Source: Daphnia carinata (Eukaryota > Arthropoda > Branchiopoda > Diplostraca > Daphniidae). From it: a stretch of 64,000 bases of DNA. Shown in pieces: positions 35,920 to 49,463 of this stretch. Position 1 is the stretch's first letter; each line of letters starts with the position of its first letter. Where the stretch lies: assembly GCF_022539665.2 (NCBI RefSeq), contig NC_081335.1:4278001-4342000 (forward strand), read 5' to 3'. The translations under genes and the position numbers were made by a program. Under the pieces are notes generated by a model that did not search any database, had not been told where the DNA came from, and was given only the letters and a program-made list of their open reading frames with translations.

Positions 35920-36521
35920 AAAATGTGACGGCGCACACACATCGACTTACTTCTTTTGCTTCCTCGTTTTTTTCCCTATATCTCTTCCCAAATTTTATTC
36001 GTCTTTATTCTTTTTTTTCTACATGCAAAATGGATTTTTGCCAATGTTATACTGTTGGTTGTGCATGATTTGAAGTCCGTTGGCCCGCATCTCCTTTTTC
36101 ATGCATCCCGCAAAAAAAAAGGGAATAAAAAAACATTTCTTTTTTTTTTTCTTAACGAAATATGATGATTGAAGAGTGTACCAAAATGTATATAGATGAC
36201 GAAGATTAAATAACACGGAATAACTAAAATATCGTTAAAACAAAAAAACACAAAAACCGGTTTACCTCAATTTATTCGCGACATCCTGCCGTCATTTATC
36301 GCGTTGCAATGGATCTTAAAAGAAATACGTAGAAGTTGCAATAATGGATGGGACGACTTCGGTTCCATCGTACGGGTTTCTCTCGAAAACGAACCGTTTG
36401 GTTCTTACTTGTCAACTGAGTTCATTCTGGGTAGCGCATTTTTTTTTTCTTAATGATTTGTTTATTTTTTTCGATTCTAAGAAAACACAAAATAAAAGAA
36501 AAGAAAAAGCTGGCGGAGATA
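35920..36521. other. Non-coding stretch before the first KIND exon
   Basis: About 600 bp, T- and A-rich. A possible acceptor (TTCTAAG near 36481) precedes the start codon at 36522. No gene seen. Confidence 0.4.
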
Positions 36522-39500
36522 ATGCTGGTGTCGGCCGAGGAGGTGTTGGACATCAGAGGTTCGCTTCTTCACGTCACCGAAGCTGAGGCCATCTTATTGC
36601 AGCTGCTGCGGCAATTAGCATCGTACCAACTTAAAGGTTTCCTCTCTTACTTTATTTTTCATTCAAATTTCCCGCCTCCCCTTTGGGGCAGTCGTTTTTT
36701 TTTTTTTTTTTTAACCAAAATGAATCATTTTTGTGAAACAGATTCACGATCGCCGGAAGGAGAACTTCGTCTTAAGCACATCCTATTAGAAGCTTCTGGA
36801 CAGGTTCAACTTCACAACGACGTTGCCCAAGTGAGTCGCATTTTTTTTTTTTTTTTCGTTTAAATTTTTCGTTTTTTTTTTTTTTAATTCCCGAGATTTA
36901 TCCCATCCTCCCTTTTCTCGCCCTTTTTGTCGTGAGCCAAACCGGATCGATATTCATGACCCACCCGTTATCGATCTGATTTATCTGCGCTGCTACTCAT
37001 TTCTCGATATTGTGTCCGACATCTAAAAAAATCTTGAATAATGCATGAAGATGTAAAGGCTCCCTTTTTTTTTTTTTTTTTTTTTTTTTTTGGGTCTCAC
37101 GACCTGCCTTAGTCGAGAATCGTTGAAGCCAAAACGGGAAATTCGTTAGTAATTATAGTTTAAAAAAAAAAAAAAAAAAAACTCCATCGTTTTTCATAAA
37201 GCCAAATTTGAATATCAAAAGGATCAAGATGGAAAGCGAGGCGAGCGCTCGTCGAATTCGAAAGACAAGCGTCGTCTAGTGCGCGGGGCGGGATGGTATA
37301 TCGTTGTCATGGATTCCCAGCGGCTCGTTCAACCAGAAACATTTGCTGCTAGAGCTTAGTGCACTTTAGTTACACCCAAAAACTTTTGTTACGGTCGTGT
37401 TTTTTGTAAGAAGAAGAGAAGAAAAAAAAAGGGAGTTGGGAAATTGACTTGGTTTTTTTTTTTTTTTTTTTTTTTTGCGCGCGTCCGTCAGAATGCGGCC
37501 ATTTTGATTGTATTTACGAACACGTAGAAAATAGAAAACATGGTCTCTCTCTCTCTTTCGTGGGTTAAAGAACAAAAAAAAACAAAAGGGCAACGCGGGT
37601 TGTTGGTCTACCGATAAGCTGGCCCTTTTCGTCGCTGCACGCTTTCTGGTGGGACGGCGATAAAAAAAGCCAAAACTAACGGAATAAATAAATATTATAT
37701 TTAAAAAACAAAACAAAATAAAGGATAGCCAAAAAAGAAAAAAAGAATCCTTGCTGCGCCTGCTTGATTGCCTCGTTTTCTTGTCTACCCTTCAATATTT
37801 GAACGATGGGTTGATAAGAACAAAAACAACAACAAAACGCAGTATGTTTAGATGCGGGAAAATCGTTTGCTACGACCCCTCAAGTCCAGCAGTTTTGAAA
37901 TATTTAAAAAGCGGCCTTGACGTACCATTTATTTATTTATTATTATTATTTTTTTTTTTTTTTGCCGGGTTTTAAGGCGTCTCACTTTATCGAATCCTAT
38001 CAACGAATGATTGCTTGTATAGTGGAGAGATTTCGAAGCTTTACAACTTTCTTTTTTATTATTCTTTTTTTACATAGAAACGATGGAACGTTAGCCAACT
38101 GGCTCGATTGTTGGCCGGCGCCAGCGTTGGATTCGGAAAGGGCGCGCGGACGGTGCTGCAAAATTTAGCTGATCCCACCATCCGTCCCGTTTCAGCTGAT
38201 CGCGCAATTCAAGTAAAGTATACGCATCAAAGGCAATTCAATTTATTCTTTTATTCTCGCAAATAGCCAAACACACACACACACACGGTCCCTTGTTGTT
38301 ACATCCATTTGTTTTCTTTTGCCCTGCCCGAGAGATTGACACAGTCGATTCTTCCTTGAAAAGGTCGTAAAAACAACGAAGTAGAGAGAGAGAAAGAGAG
38401 GGGCACTGAAATTTTTGGGGCCATAGTAACAACTTGTTCAAGAAGAAAAATCACGAGGAAAAAAAAAAAAAAGTTTGAAAACTTTTTCAATCGACTAAAT
38501 GGAACAATAAAAACTGGAAGACCGGGTACAGCATTCCGCAACGGTGATTTTTCTACGGTCGCACTATGACAGGGAGCCATTCGACGTTCGACAATGTCAC
38601 GATCCTACCGAGAGAAACAAAACCTGATTGGACTTTCTTCAAACGACGTCGATTGAAAAAGAAAAACGCCAAACTTTTGGCCGAGTTCAACTATCCCCCC
38701 CCTCCAAAAACAAACGTTAACAAGATTAAATAAGACGAGGTGTTCTTGGTATGTCTTCTTGATAAGAAGAGCGTAGTAGAGCCAAAATTCTATCCCGTCG
38801 TATCGAGGGCAGAGCACTCTGCCGATCGATGTTAATCAAAGTCCGTCTAATGGAGACGAGTGGATGGCCAACGTGAATCGATTGAACTGCGCGTCGCCAA
38901 TGTTTGTTGATTGACGAGATCATTAAATAGATGGTAGAAGTTGTTCTTCTTTACGGGTGGAACAGGCGCAGGGGGGGGGGGGGCATATAGATGTCGGCCA
39001 CATCTACAAATCTTAGGCTTTTAATCGATGGTCCCCGAACTATGCCCCGATCGGCTTATTGCAATATCTCTTGTTACGTAAGCTACCGATGTATCATTCT
39101 GAAATGTATTTTTCCTTTGTTCGCGCTGTAAAAGACGATGAGAAATTGTACAGTCGACAGCAAAAAGAAGAAAAACGGCCATTAGTTTTTTTCTTTGTAC
39201 AAACGAGTTCCATCCGGTTTGTGCGACCCTTTAAAGGGTCCCCCACCAATCGTTACCTTAAAAAAATTTGTTGGTTGACGACTACGCAATTGTACGCACA
39301 CAGAGATGCGGGTAGAAAAGTGACTGACCGAGTTCAGCGAAATGGGATGGTTACATTTCTCACGAAGTAACAGAGACACAAAGAAAAAAAGAAAAGAAAA
39401 AAAAACCGGGTGTACCGTACACTCCACGAAACGTAACAAACAACAATCTTTTCGGGAAGTTTGACCCCAGTTGACTCGACGAACTGGCAAGGTCTCCGCG

Positions 39501-42500
39501 TTTTGTCAAATGCGGTTTTAAATTTTCATTCGGAAAGAAACAAAAATGAACGAAACAAAACAACTCAAAAGATCGTGAGAGAAAGACAAGAATATCTTTT
39601 AACTATTAAAAATGAAATAAAAAGAGGTTAAAAATTTCTCCATTGTTTTCGCATGACGTCAGTCACGAAAAGAAAAAGGAGGGGAAAGCTGTGGAGAAAA
39701 TGTCTAATGAAAATTCCTGAAAAAAAAAAAAAAGTCGAAGAAGAGATCTGCTATAACAAACAATCGAGTTCCGGATGGGACGGGCTTTTGGTGCCACAAG
39801 TGCCTGCTTGATTTCGATAACATTTTTCGATTATCCGCTCCAACTAGCGTAGGACTTCCCTTTCGATGATTGGAGCTTTTGAAGCTTTGATTTCTTTCCT
39901 CTTCTCTTTCTCTTTTTGATATATACATTTGATTCCGGTTGTTTTAGTTGTGTCGCACAACTCGGGCCAAAAAAGTATGGCTCCCTGATGTCAGTTTCCA
40001 TCCGGGCGTAGCGTGATCGAGTGATCCCATCTCATCACAAGTCTCCAGCTGAGCTCGGGTTCGATAGATTTAACCGGTTATTTTTGGCCTACCAAAAAAG
40101 AAAAGGAAAAAAAAAAAAAAAAAAAAAACAATTTGATGATTCACAAACATTTCGGATGCATTTATTCAAACGGAATGTGGTCGTCCATCATTGCATCCAG
40201 CCCTTCTCGCCGGATCCTGATTCCATATTCGAAGAAACAGTGAACAGTGCCCACTCATTCGCTGCTGAATTTCCTTTTTTCTTTTTGTTATTTTTTTCTT
40301 TTTAAAAAGAAGAAAAACAAGGAAAAAGAAAATACTACTAACCGTGTAAATATGTATTTTCTATTATTCTGCTTTGACAGATTCTCAAACTCAGGATCCA
40401 GCCGGCCATTGCTGCCCGCTACGTTGCGGCTTTATACAGTGAAGTGCTGGGCAGTGAAGCTTCCAAGGTAAAAACCGACAATTCTGCCTATACACATTTT
40501 GTTTTGTTTTTTTTCCTTATTGCTATTTATTTCTTTATTCAAAAAAAAAAAAAAAAATAATAATAATAAAACAACTGGAACATTGTCAGCGGACGGTGAA
40601 AGGGCGGGCCGCTGACAGCCATAGTCACGGTGGAGGCTATTCGTCAACGGAAGACTCTGCCATTTCATCCGAACATTTATCGCGCCATCCGTCTACAGAC
40701 AGTTTGGACCGTTTAACAATGGCCAACCAGTCGGGTATACTCCATTTGTTTTAGTTTAGTTTTTTGTAATGAGTGTTTGCCAACGTTGTTGTTTCATCCG
40801 ACGGACTTTATTGATCCATTGTAGACGAATTTATACGGTACCAGCGTATTCTAGTTTCTAACAGCCGCCACATCAAAACGAAGAGAGAAGCCAAAACAAA
40901 ATGAACAAGTCGATTAAACTCTGAGAGTTCAATCAAGTTGTTAAATTTCCATACTCGACTGGTTTTCTTTAAGTCCTTAATTTTTTTATGAAAAAAGGAA
41001 GGAAACGAAAAAGAAGCTCGATTGAACCCTTACGTCTATTTTTATTGTTTTGTTTTCGTTTGAATTATCAGCAAGTACCGGACATGGTACGCCCCAAGAG
41101 GCACAGAATTACGGCATCTTTCGTCGGAGGAGGCCCATCCGCTTGGCTCGGTCACGTAGCAGCGCCGGAGATGGCGGAACCACTGGAGCGCTCAAGAACT
41201 TGGCCTGGGCAGCCAATGCGGCCATTCAACGCGCTCCGTCCCGCCTTTATCGACTTCACGACCAACCGTCCGCAACGCCTTCCTTGCCGACGGCAACGTT
41301 TCAGCCGCGCAAGAGCCAGTCCTTTCGCGATCTGAAAATGTCTCCAGAACGAGAAGATGAACCTTCAACCTATCCCGTTACCTGCTGCGGCCCTGAATTT
41401 ATCGTCAAAAGTAGCTTACCTCCCTACGTGCTTATATTACCACATCAGCCGAAAAAGGTAGTTCTTGTTTTGTTTTTGTTTTATATATAAAAAAAAAAAA
41501 CATTTTTAAAATTCCTAAATAGCGATACGCAAATTTATTTTTTTGACGTCCAACAGTTGAAGAAAAACAGGTTTCCATATCGCAATGGAATCGAATTTTT
41601 TTTTATGTTGGAATTCAATTCGAGTTTTTAGTCCGAAATGTTCATCCTTCACGAAAGGACACGAGATGTAGAATAGAAATGATTTCTATCATATAAAAAC
41701 AAAACAAAAGTTGTTTTTAAACTGATGTCCGTAGCACGTTTTTACTGCGAATTGGCATCCAACGTAGCGCAGGTTGGGGTAGTTAAATGACATCAATAAG
41801 AAGAAAGACAAAAGAAAAAAGAAAAAATGTGGATACGTGTGCATGTCATTATGCTATCCGGTTATGCGTCAGCCCAAAAGCGTGTAGCTTAATGCCTTTT
41901 TTTTTATTATTATTAAAATATGCTTTGAATTTTAGCTATTTCCGTGTAATAAATAAAAAAAAAAAAAAGGAAAAGAAAACACTACCCTCATTTTTACCGT
42001 TATACGCAGAAAAGGACGGTGAATATTTTGCATTTGGATGGACGCCGATTACACGTTGAGTGTGACCCGGGTAAAACAAGAATCGATCAACTTCTGCAGG
42101 TGACCCACCTTCTGGTGGAATACTTTAAAAACGACTAACTAATTTGAAATATGGAAATGATTCTATCCCTTTTTTTTCAAATTTTTCAAGATGGTGATGG
42201 ATCATTTTGGAATCGCAGCCAGCGACGCCATTTTTTTCGGACTATCTTCCATTAAAGGCGGCCAATTTATCTTCCCAAGACATGATGACAAGGTGTACAG
42301 TTTAGCGCCGGACAATTACAAGCAATTGCCCTATCCCAGTTTTAACGTTTATTTCCGCTTCCGCTTTTACGTCCACTCGGTTTTCGCGTTACAGTAAATT
42401 GCAAATGGATTCTGTTTTCAATTTAAAAATCGATATTAACCAATTTCTTTTTTATTTCTTTCCAATTGCAGTAGTCTGGAAAGCGAACATCTGCTCTATC

Positions 42501-45500
42501 TCCAATTACGCAAAGATCTGCTTGAGCAACGATGGGTTATGGACCCCATGGAAGAAATGGGCTTAGCCGCTTTAGCATTGACGATAGAATTTGGAACATA
42601 CAATCCTAAAGTAAATAATCGTGCCTTTTTTTTTCAAATGATTTTTCGAAATTTTAAATCATTTCTGGCAATTAGATCCACGGAGTTGGAGGATCCTACT
42701 TCCACGTTGATCATTACCTGAGTCCTGGAACTCAGCAGAGTGTTAAGGGTGGTGAATTGGCTGCTCAGGCACTGGAGCGTCTACACGGGCGCATTCCTAA
42801 ACTGCTGGAAAGACGAGTGGTTGAATGCAATTTCGTCAAACGGATTATGCAAACGCAGTCGTACGGATATCACCACGTGCACGTCATCGAGGTTTGGCGT
42901 CATCTTTGCGTTAAGGATAAGCACAGCTCTCTATTTTAATGAGTTTCTTCTTTGTAGGATGACGGATTGAGGACCACTCCGCTCAACTTGCTCGTGGGAT
43001 TGGAAGGACTCAAATTAGTTCCTCACGCCACGTCGACTTCGTTTGGTACACCGTGCAAACACGTCAACTTGTACTGGGAAGATATTAAGACGCTGACACA
43101 CTCTAAACACCACATCGTGCTGACATCCGGCACGGGTTCGCTCATCCGCAAACGACGTCTGTGCGTCGGGACGTCTCGAATTCGAAACACGTTCGACTTG
43201 TTGATTTCCCACCAAAAGATGGCGCTGACGTTGAAAAAACGTAAAATGCTTATCAGACCGGAATCCGCCACGCTACCGAAACTGCGTCACAACAGACCCG
43301 CCAGTTTTATCGAACCTGTCAAAACGCCGACGGAACCCATCAAAACATTGTCGAGCTCGACACTTCCACGTCCGTCAAACGCCGTCCGTATCTACGTGCC
43401 TTTTGGGCGTGTCGAAAAGCGACTCGAACCAGATGTCACGAGCCGGCCGATTGACGTCAAATCGAACGTCCCTTCGCCGGAACCCGTTTCGGTGACGTCA
43501 CCAGAATCCTCTCAATACTCTACGCTGAGTTCGCTTTCCGAATCGACCATCCCCACGAGCCCTCGCAAAAGCACTCTGGTGCGGATGGGCACCAAGATAT
43601 CGTCTGACGCTCTCATCCGTGAGAAAATGCGCCTTCAAGAGGTCAGCTTTAGCGAACGCATCGCTTCTGGCGATCCTTCTGGGGCGTACGTTGTCGGTAA
43701 AATTCCGATACGGTGTGACTCCTCGTGCTCATTTCATTTATATTTACCGTTCCCTTTTTTTTTTCCGCCAGACACCAGCGTTAAATCGGAGGATGAATCG
43801 CTCGTCTTTGACGCCCACGAGAGCATATCGCAATCATTGTCGGAACGATTTAATCGTTTACCTTATCTTCCATCACCGCCTCAACAACCCGGAGTCACCG
43901 TCAGGTATACCATACGAAACTGGGAATTTTTGTTTTTTGTTTTAAATTTAAATTAATCATTTTCAATCATTTTTATGGTTAGATTTTCAAAGGATCCTGA
44001 TGGCTCTCTGGGCATTTTGATTGCCCGTGGTGTCCGCGGCGGTATCTATCTTATGGGACTGACGCCCAACGGTGCCGCTCATCGCCAGACATCACTAAAA
44101 CCAGGTAAGCAAAATTAAGAAAACTCTTTTACGCTAATCCTTCAAAAGGTGGGTGGGGGGGGGATAAGAGCAGATGTCTGTCATTAAATGATTGACAGCT
44201 CGACACTTTCTCTCGTCTTTTGCGGCCTTCCACATTATCGAGGTCATCACACAATGTTTCGTCCCTTCTTTTATCATTTCTTATTTTTCGTTGGACGAAG
44301 CAAAAGAAAGGGTCGCATTGCTAAGTCAGCGAAAAATTCTAAAATGAGTTGGCTCGTTGAATGCGATCGCGTCCGTTTTATGGGCGATGTACGGATTATC
44401 AAAAATGCGTTATTTGTTAAGAAAAGTGGGGGGGGGGGCTGCTTCCGTCTGACCTTGCTTTCACCAGCAAACATTTTTATTCGATAAATTTGAAAGAAGA
44501 ATAAAAAAAAACCTTTCACCCCCGCGTCCGCTATATAAGACGATCTCGTTCGTTTAGTTTTAGTCAGAATTCACCCTGCTTCCGAACAAGTTCAGATTTA
44601 TTTTTTCAGCCGATTCATTTTGAGAAAAATGGTTTCTTTAAAGGTACGTCGAAACGAAAAAAATGCAGATTATTTTAAGTTTTTCCTTTAAAAAAAAAAA
44701 AATATCCGTTGGGCTCCGTCGTGTACACGTTGTAGGTTATTGTTTTACTGGCAATGGTGTCCCGATCACTAGCGCAGCCTGTTGGCAGTTTGCCGCGAAA
44801 CTCGAAGGAGCGAGCCGCGCCCAAGGAGGAACCGGTTGTACCCGTAAATCACGATTACCATAAATTTCTTTATTATTTTCACTGTAGTCTGCGCACATAT
44901 ACGAGACGTTTGTTTATCTTCTTTAGCGCGATTATGCTTTCAACTATGACATTCAAGATGGTTTCGTCGGCATGACTCACGCCCGCAGTGAAGTCCAACG
45001 TAACGGAGTGATCAAAGGATTCTATCGTTACAGTCGCCCCGACGGAGTCCTTGTCACTGTCACGTAATATCATAATTCTCAAAAGAAAAAGATTTTTCCA
45101 ACGCCAAGACTGACATTCAACAACAACGAAATTCCAATCTGTTTACATAGTTACACGGCTGATGAAACTGGTTTTCATCCTGTCATCACGGAAGAAAAAG
45201 CACCCAATTTGAGGTCATCCAGCGCTGTTCATACGATGTATTCATCAGATAATGCGGAACTGATCAAAATTACGCTGACCGAAGACGATGCTCAATTGGC
45301 TCGTCAAAAATCGGAGGCTGCACTGGTGGCCACCACGTCCCAACCTGGTCCTAGAGTTCAGCAGGATTCTCAGAATTCTGATAGGCAGATCGTATCACGA
45401 TCCGAATCCATTTCGCAGCCACAGGATCAGCAGATTGCTCGTTGGTCCAGAATGATCAATCCTTAAACTGTTGTCTCTGCTGTCAACTCGCAAAGGCGCT

Positions 45501-46311
45501 GTAATTAAAAAAAAAAAAAAAAAACGATGAGGTATTGTTTCTTGTCGCTAGATGGCAGCTACGACTAATCTTCTCTCAGGCAAAAAAAAAAAAAAAAAAT
45601 CTCATTCCAGTTCGCCGATAACCCCCGCATTTTGTCTACTTTGTCAGTTCCTTAATCTTTTACATTGTAGTCGTGAACCACGAGATATCTCTATCTTTCT
45701 TCGACATTTCGAATTTTTTTATTTGCAAATCTCTCCGATGAAATAAACAGTTCATTAGCAGGAGAAAAACAAGTTTCCCTCGCATAATTAGTTTCTTTTT
45801 TCTTTTGCATTGTTGAAAGTCGGGGCGTTGCCCTGTTTCGTTCGTGCAAAATGAAAATAGATAAGACTTCGAGGAAGAGCTTCGTGTTATGCTCGATTTT
45901 TAAATTGACTTTTACCTTTTTATCTAGTGCATTCTGGTACATTCTTGAAGATGTTCCACAAGCAAATGCGAAATCACGTTGACAGCGAAGTCACGCTGTC
46001 AATTTTGAGAGCTGACATCTTTCTAAAATTAATCGGTCGCACACACTGTGCCTAATGTGTTAGAGCAATGCGTTACGCTGGCGACCGATTCCCTGCCTTG
46101 TTTTCAAATAAATTTTTTGATTAAAATAATCAATTCACTTGAATGATGGATGACTTTTCGTCTCTTGTGTTTCCGTGCAGGTGATCGTATCTTATCCGTC
46201 AACGGACTCGACTGTGACGAATTGGACTACGACCAGGTGATTGATCAGATGCGCCGTATACCTCGTGACGTCGAACTGCTCGTCCTCCATCGTTCCGATG
46301 CAGCGAATTGA
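36522..46311 (+). CDS. KIND-FERM-PDZ scaffold protein (FRMPD2/PTPN13-like, no phosphatase)
   Basis: Fourteen exons: 36522-36636, 36742-36830, 38078-38212, 40381-40467, 40590-40734, 41072-41457, 42010-42099, 42191-42393, 42472-42610, 42676-42891, 42958-43696, 43772-43904, 43983-44104, 46181-46311; 909 aa. The start VSAEEVLDIRG matches the first residues of the PTPN13 KIND domain. A Ser/Arg-rich linker (about 143-305) leads to a FERM domain: F1 RTVNILHLDGRRLHVE, F2 FYVHSVFAL and QLRKDLLEQRW, F3 LKLVPHATSTSFG to about residue 618. After a disordered linker (about 618-825) comes one PDZ domain (SLGILIARGV, GDRILSVNGLDCDELDY) ending at the C-terminus. Such proteins organise junction or polarity complexes at the cell cortex. 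The KIND domain looks short in the middle. AATAAA at 46340. Its last intron contains a separate gene. Confidence 0.9.
44532..44567 (+). promoter_or_regulatory. TATA/Inr promoter of the nested cuticle protein gene
   Basis: TATATAAG starts at 44532 and an initiator TCAG lies at 44564-44567, 34 nt downstream between T and A. The first exon, with a 5-codon start, follows at 44629. This is standard spacing for arthropod cuticle-protein genes and shows that the nested gene has its own transcription start. Confidence 0.7.
44629..45466 (+). CDS. Cuticle protein with Rebers-Riddiford chitin-binding domain (CPR family), nested in an intron
   Basis: Four exons, 44629-44643, 44736-44843, 44927-45063 and 45151-45466; 191 aa. 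The tiny first exon (MVSLK) splits the signal peptide (KVIVLLAMVSRSLA), typical of cuticle genes. The RR domain reads YAFNYDIQDGFVGMTHARSE, then GFYRYSRPDGVLVTVTYTAD and ETGFHPVI. The C-terminal tail is Gln/Ser-rich and ends RWSRMINP. Such proteins bind chitin in the exoskeleton. The gene lies wholly within the last intron (44105-46180) of the KIND-FERM-PDZ gene on the same strand, with its own TATA box and poly(A) signal (AATAAA at 45742). Confidence 0.93.
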
Positions 46312-46345
46312 ACAATAGAATGACGTTCCTCCCTTTGAAAATAAA

Positions 46346-49300
46346 GAAGAAAAAAAAACTCATCCGCAATGCAATCTGGCCTTGAAATCTTTCCGGATTC
46401 GGAAAAAGAATAACAAAACAAAACCAACCCAAATGGGCGCATTTGTCTACCTCGTCTTCTTCGACAACGACAATCAGATATCAAGCGGAATTTTCTCAGC
46501 ACCGCCCAAAACATGCGCCTTATAAAGAAAAACGGAATCCTTGACGATCCAAATCTTTTCTTCCATCAACAACCATGACAATCACGTCAATCGGTGAGCA
46601 ATTCTTTTATCTGTCAAATGTTTCTTTTTCGCCAAAAACGAAAAAAAAAGAATAAATAAAATGTTACTTTATTTTACCTGTTTGATCCTCCGACCCACCT
46701 CATAAGAGTTCGATGATTATATTGTTGCGTTTATGGTATTATTTCACAATGTACATGTTTTGCAAATAAAAATTCATTTTTCTTCAAAATATCAAGTCCG
46801 TTGCCTTCTCTATTTTTTTCCCTTTGGGTTGAATACCTTTTGTTCCAGTTTGTCCAACACCCCCATGTCTAATGAGGACATTGGCAAACGGCCATAGTTA
46901 CAAAGTGTGTACACGAGTTGGAGTCCCGATGTTGAATGCATTTTCATTACGTTTTGTTTTCTTGGCGTCGGTCAAAGAGATGAAGCCAAGTAGTCGCGAC
47001 GAAGAAATGGATCTTTGACAGCTGGAGCATGTCCAGCAGCGACATCCAGTATTCCCACGTTGAGTAACGTGTGAAAGAATCGGGCGTGTTCTTCTGTTGT
47101 ATTTTTGCAGCGAGAAAACTATCCAGACCAGCAGAAAACCGCAACCGGATCAGTTAAAAGAATTTTCGTGCAACAAAACAGCAACAGCAGGGATCGGGTA
47201 AAACGACTGGCCAAAGGCGATAAATGTGTCCTACATGAGAATGGCGGTTTAACCACCATTCCGTATGAATTACTAGCGTAACCTGCATCGATCATTTTCT
47301 ACTGGAGCCGGATGACCGGTTTCATTAAGTTGCCCGTAAACATTCAATCGTCACGGTGACCGCAACGCATTATGATAGTTGAACGACATAACGGAACGAG
47401 TCTCGTTCGTGTCACGCTTCGTTTACTGTTTTACCCCAACTACTACCTAGCAAGGGAAAAAAAGAGATCCAATAAATAACTTGACTTGATTTGAGTGTTT
47501 ACTTATCAACGTTACCAACCGAAGGAAAAAAAACTCATCAGATTTTGATGTTGTTCGCTCAAGTGTTTCGCCTTTGTGTAAAGTCAACACGCGAAGAGGT
47601 GGGTCTTGTCGGTGTGCAGACGAGGGCGTCATCCATTGAGTCGGTCGTCTCTCTTTCTCGTTTAATTCGAGTTTTCTTTTCTTTTTCTTGTTTCTTTCTC
47701 TTGCCATTCACATTAGTGATGAAGTCCAAGTCGTAAATATTCGACGATTTTATGGCTTGAAGCAATTCGTCGTGGTATTAGCAAGTATAAATAGCGGCCC
47801 AAAACCAGTTGTTGCCATGCCCCATCTTTTCCTACGAACAAAATGTTTGGCAAAAAACAAAACATTCCTCCCCGTTTTTGAAACAATTTGCGTTCTGTTT
47901 ATCAAATTGATTTCAAGCGCGAAGCATGAGAGGAATTTGGCTATGTACACAAGGCCAGTATATTGTTTTATTGTTTGCCTAATGTGTTTGCGTCTCCAAC
48001 ACAAAGCACATGAACTGTACGTAGGCAGACATTTGCGGGGTTGTTGTTGTTCGTAGTTCGCTACGCCACCGCAAAAGAAAACGCCAACGGCCTGAAGCTG
48101 GAGCGAAAATGTATACCATGGCTATACGCCCAAAATCCTTATGTGATGGTGACGGAATCGAAACCCAAGAAATACCCAAAGGCGAAACTTTATTTTGCTT
48201 TTATTTTATTACCATTTTCTTTTCTTCTTCAATTCTGAGCTTCGTTCGTTTGTGACCATAGCAGCAAGACTTTCGCCCAACATTCGAGCAGCGATTCTCT
48301 TTCTACGGTTCCCTCTCTGCGCGCTCTTTTTGTTAATGTAATTTTCTTTTACCTTCTACAAAAGGCATACAAGGCCGCGAAACCAGGTCATCGTCATTCT
48401 ATTTCCTTCTCATTTATTTCCTCGTCATATTGCCATTGACAGAACAAAAAAAAAGCGTAACGATAAATATTGACAATGAAATCGATAGTTTGCAACAGCT
48501 GCTTTTTCATCACCCCTTCTCCCTTTCATCCTCCCCCCCCCCCTCTTTTATGAAACATCGTGGCGTCTGCTAACTATTAGTTCATCCTCTCTCTCCCCCC
48601 ATATTGCTTAACAGCATGGCTGTCTCTTCTTTTTAACTGTTACACAGTTTCTAGCTAGTTTGACTATATTTTCCAAAATGGCATCATTTTGGGAATGATT
48701 TGGCTGAATGCCAATTGCCAGAGGCTGGTAGCACAGCGTTGCGTGCCTGTTGTGTGTGTGTGTGTGTACATGTTGCGTGCGGTATTCCCCACCTAGTTCT
48801 CTCATCGGGGTGCAGCAGCCCGGAGCCTCAAAAGTGTTTTCGGGGGTCGCAACAAACAGCCGTCCAGACACGAGCCTGACGTTGTTCATAGCGGTTCACG
48901 CTGGTTGCACTGGAACGTGTGTTTTGCCTTCCTTTTTTTTTCTCCTTCTTCGTGGTAACTCATCTCTAAGTATTGCACATTGTTGAAACTCTTCGAAAAT
49001 GTTTGTGCTCAAGTGAAAGAATACCACCCAACAAATAAGTTTTGGAATGATTTGAATGTGACTCGTGTTTTCGTTTCCAGATATTTTTTTTTTTTTTAGT
49101 TCACGACAAAAACAGTGACTCGTGTGTGTGTGTGTTCTAAATTTGTACCGCTGCAGCTGCAACTTTCGACCCTCTACTCGTCGAAAATCCATCGGCCACC
49201 ATTTTTATTTTGTGTCTTTTCTGCATTTACCTCGCCGTTGCAGCGGACGGTTCATTAATAGCTGATGGGCTTTTGATTACTCACGATCTTTCATCGATGA

Positions 49301-49463
49301 TTACCCATCATGAAAGTTTCCACCATTTTTGAATGCATGTGGATTCAATGTCTGACTGTGTGAATTGTGAATGACAACGAGTTACGCACGGAAATTTTAT
49401 TATCAAGTGAAACTTTATCGGGCTATTGTTTCTCAAAATAATTAAATAAAAAGAAAAGGCGAT
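46346..49463. other. Intergenic/5' region before the three-PDZ gene
   Basis: About 3.1 kb without a supportable gene. It contains (TG)n runs at 48749-48769 and 49119-49134 and a C-run at 48534-48543. In-frame stops immediately precede the start codon at 49464, so coding does not begin earlier without a splice. The promoter is not identified. Confidence 0.4.
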
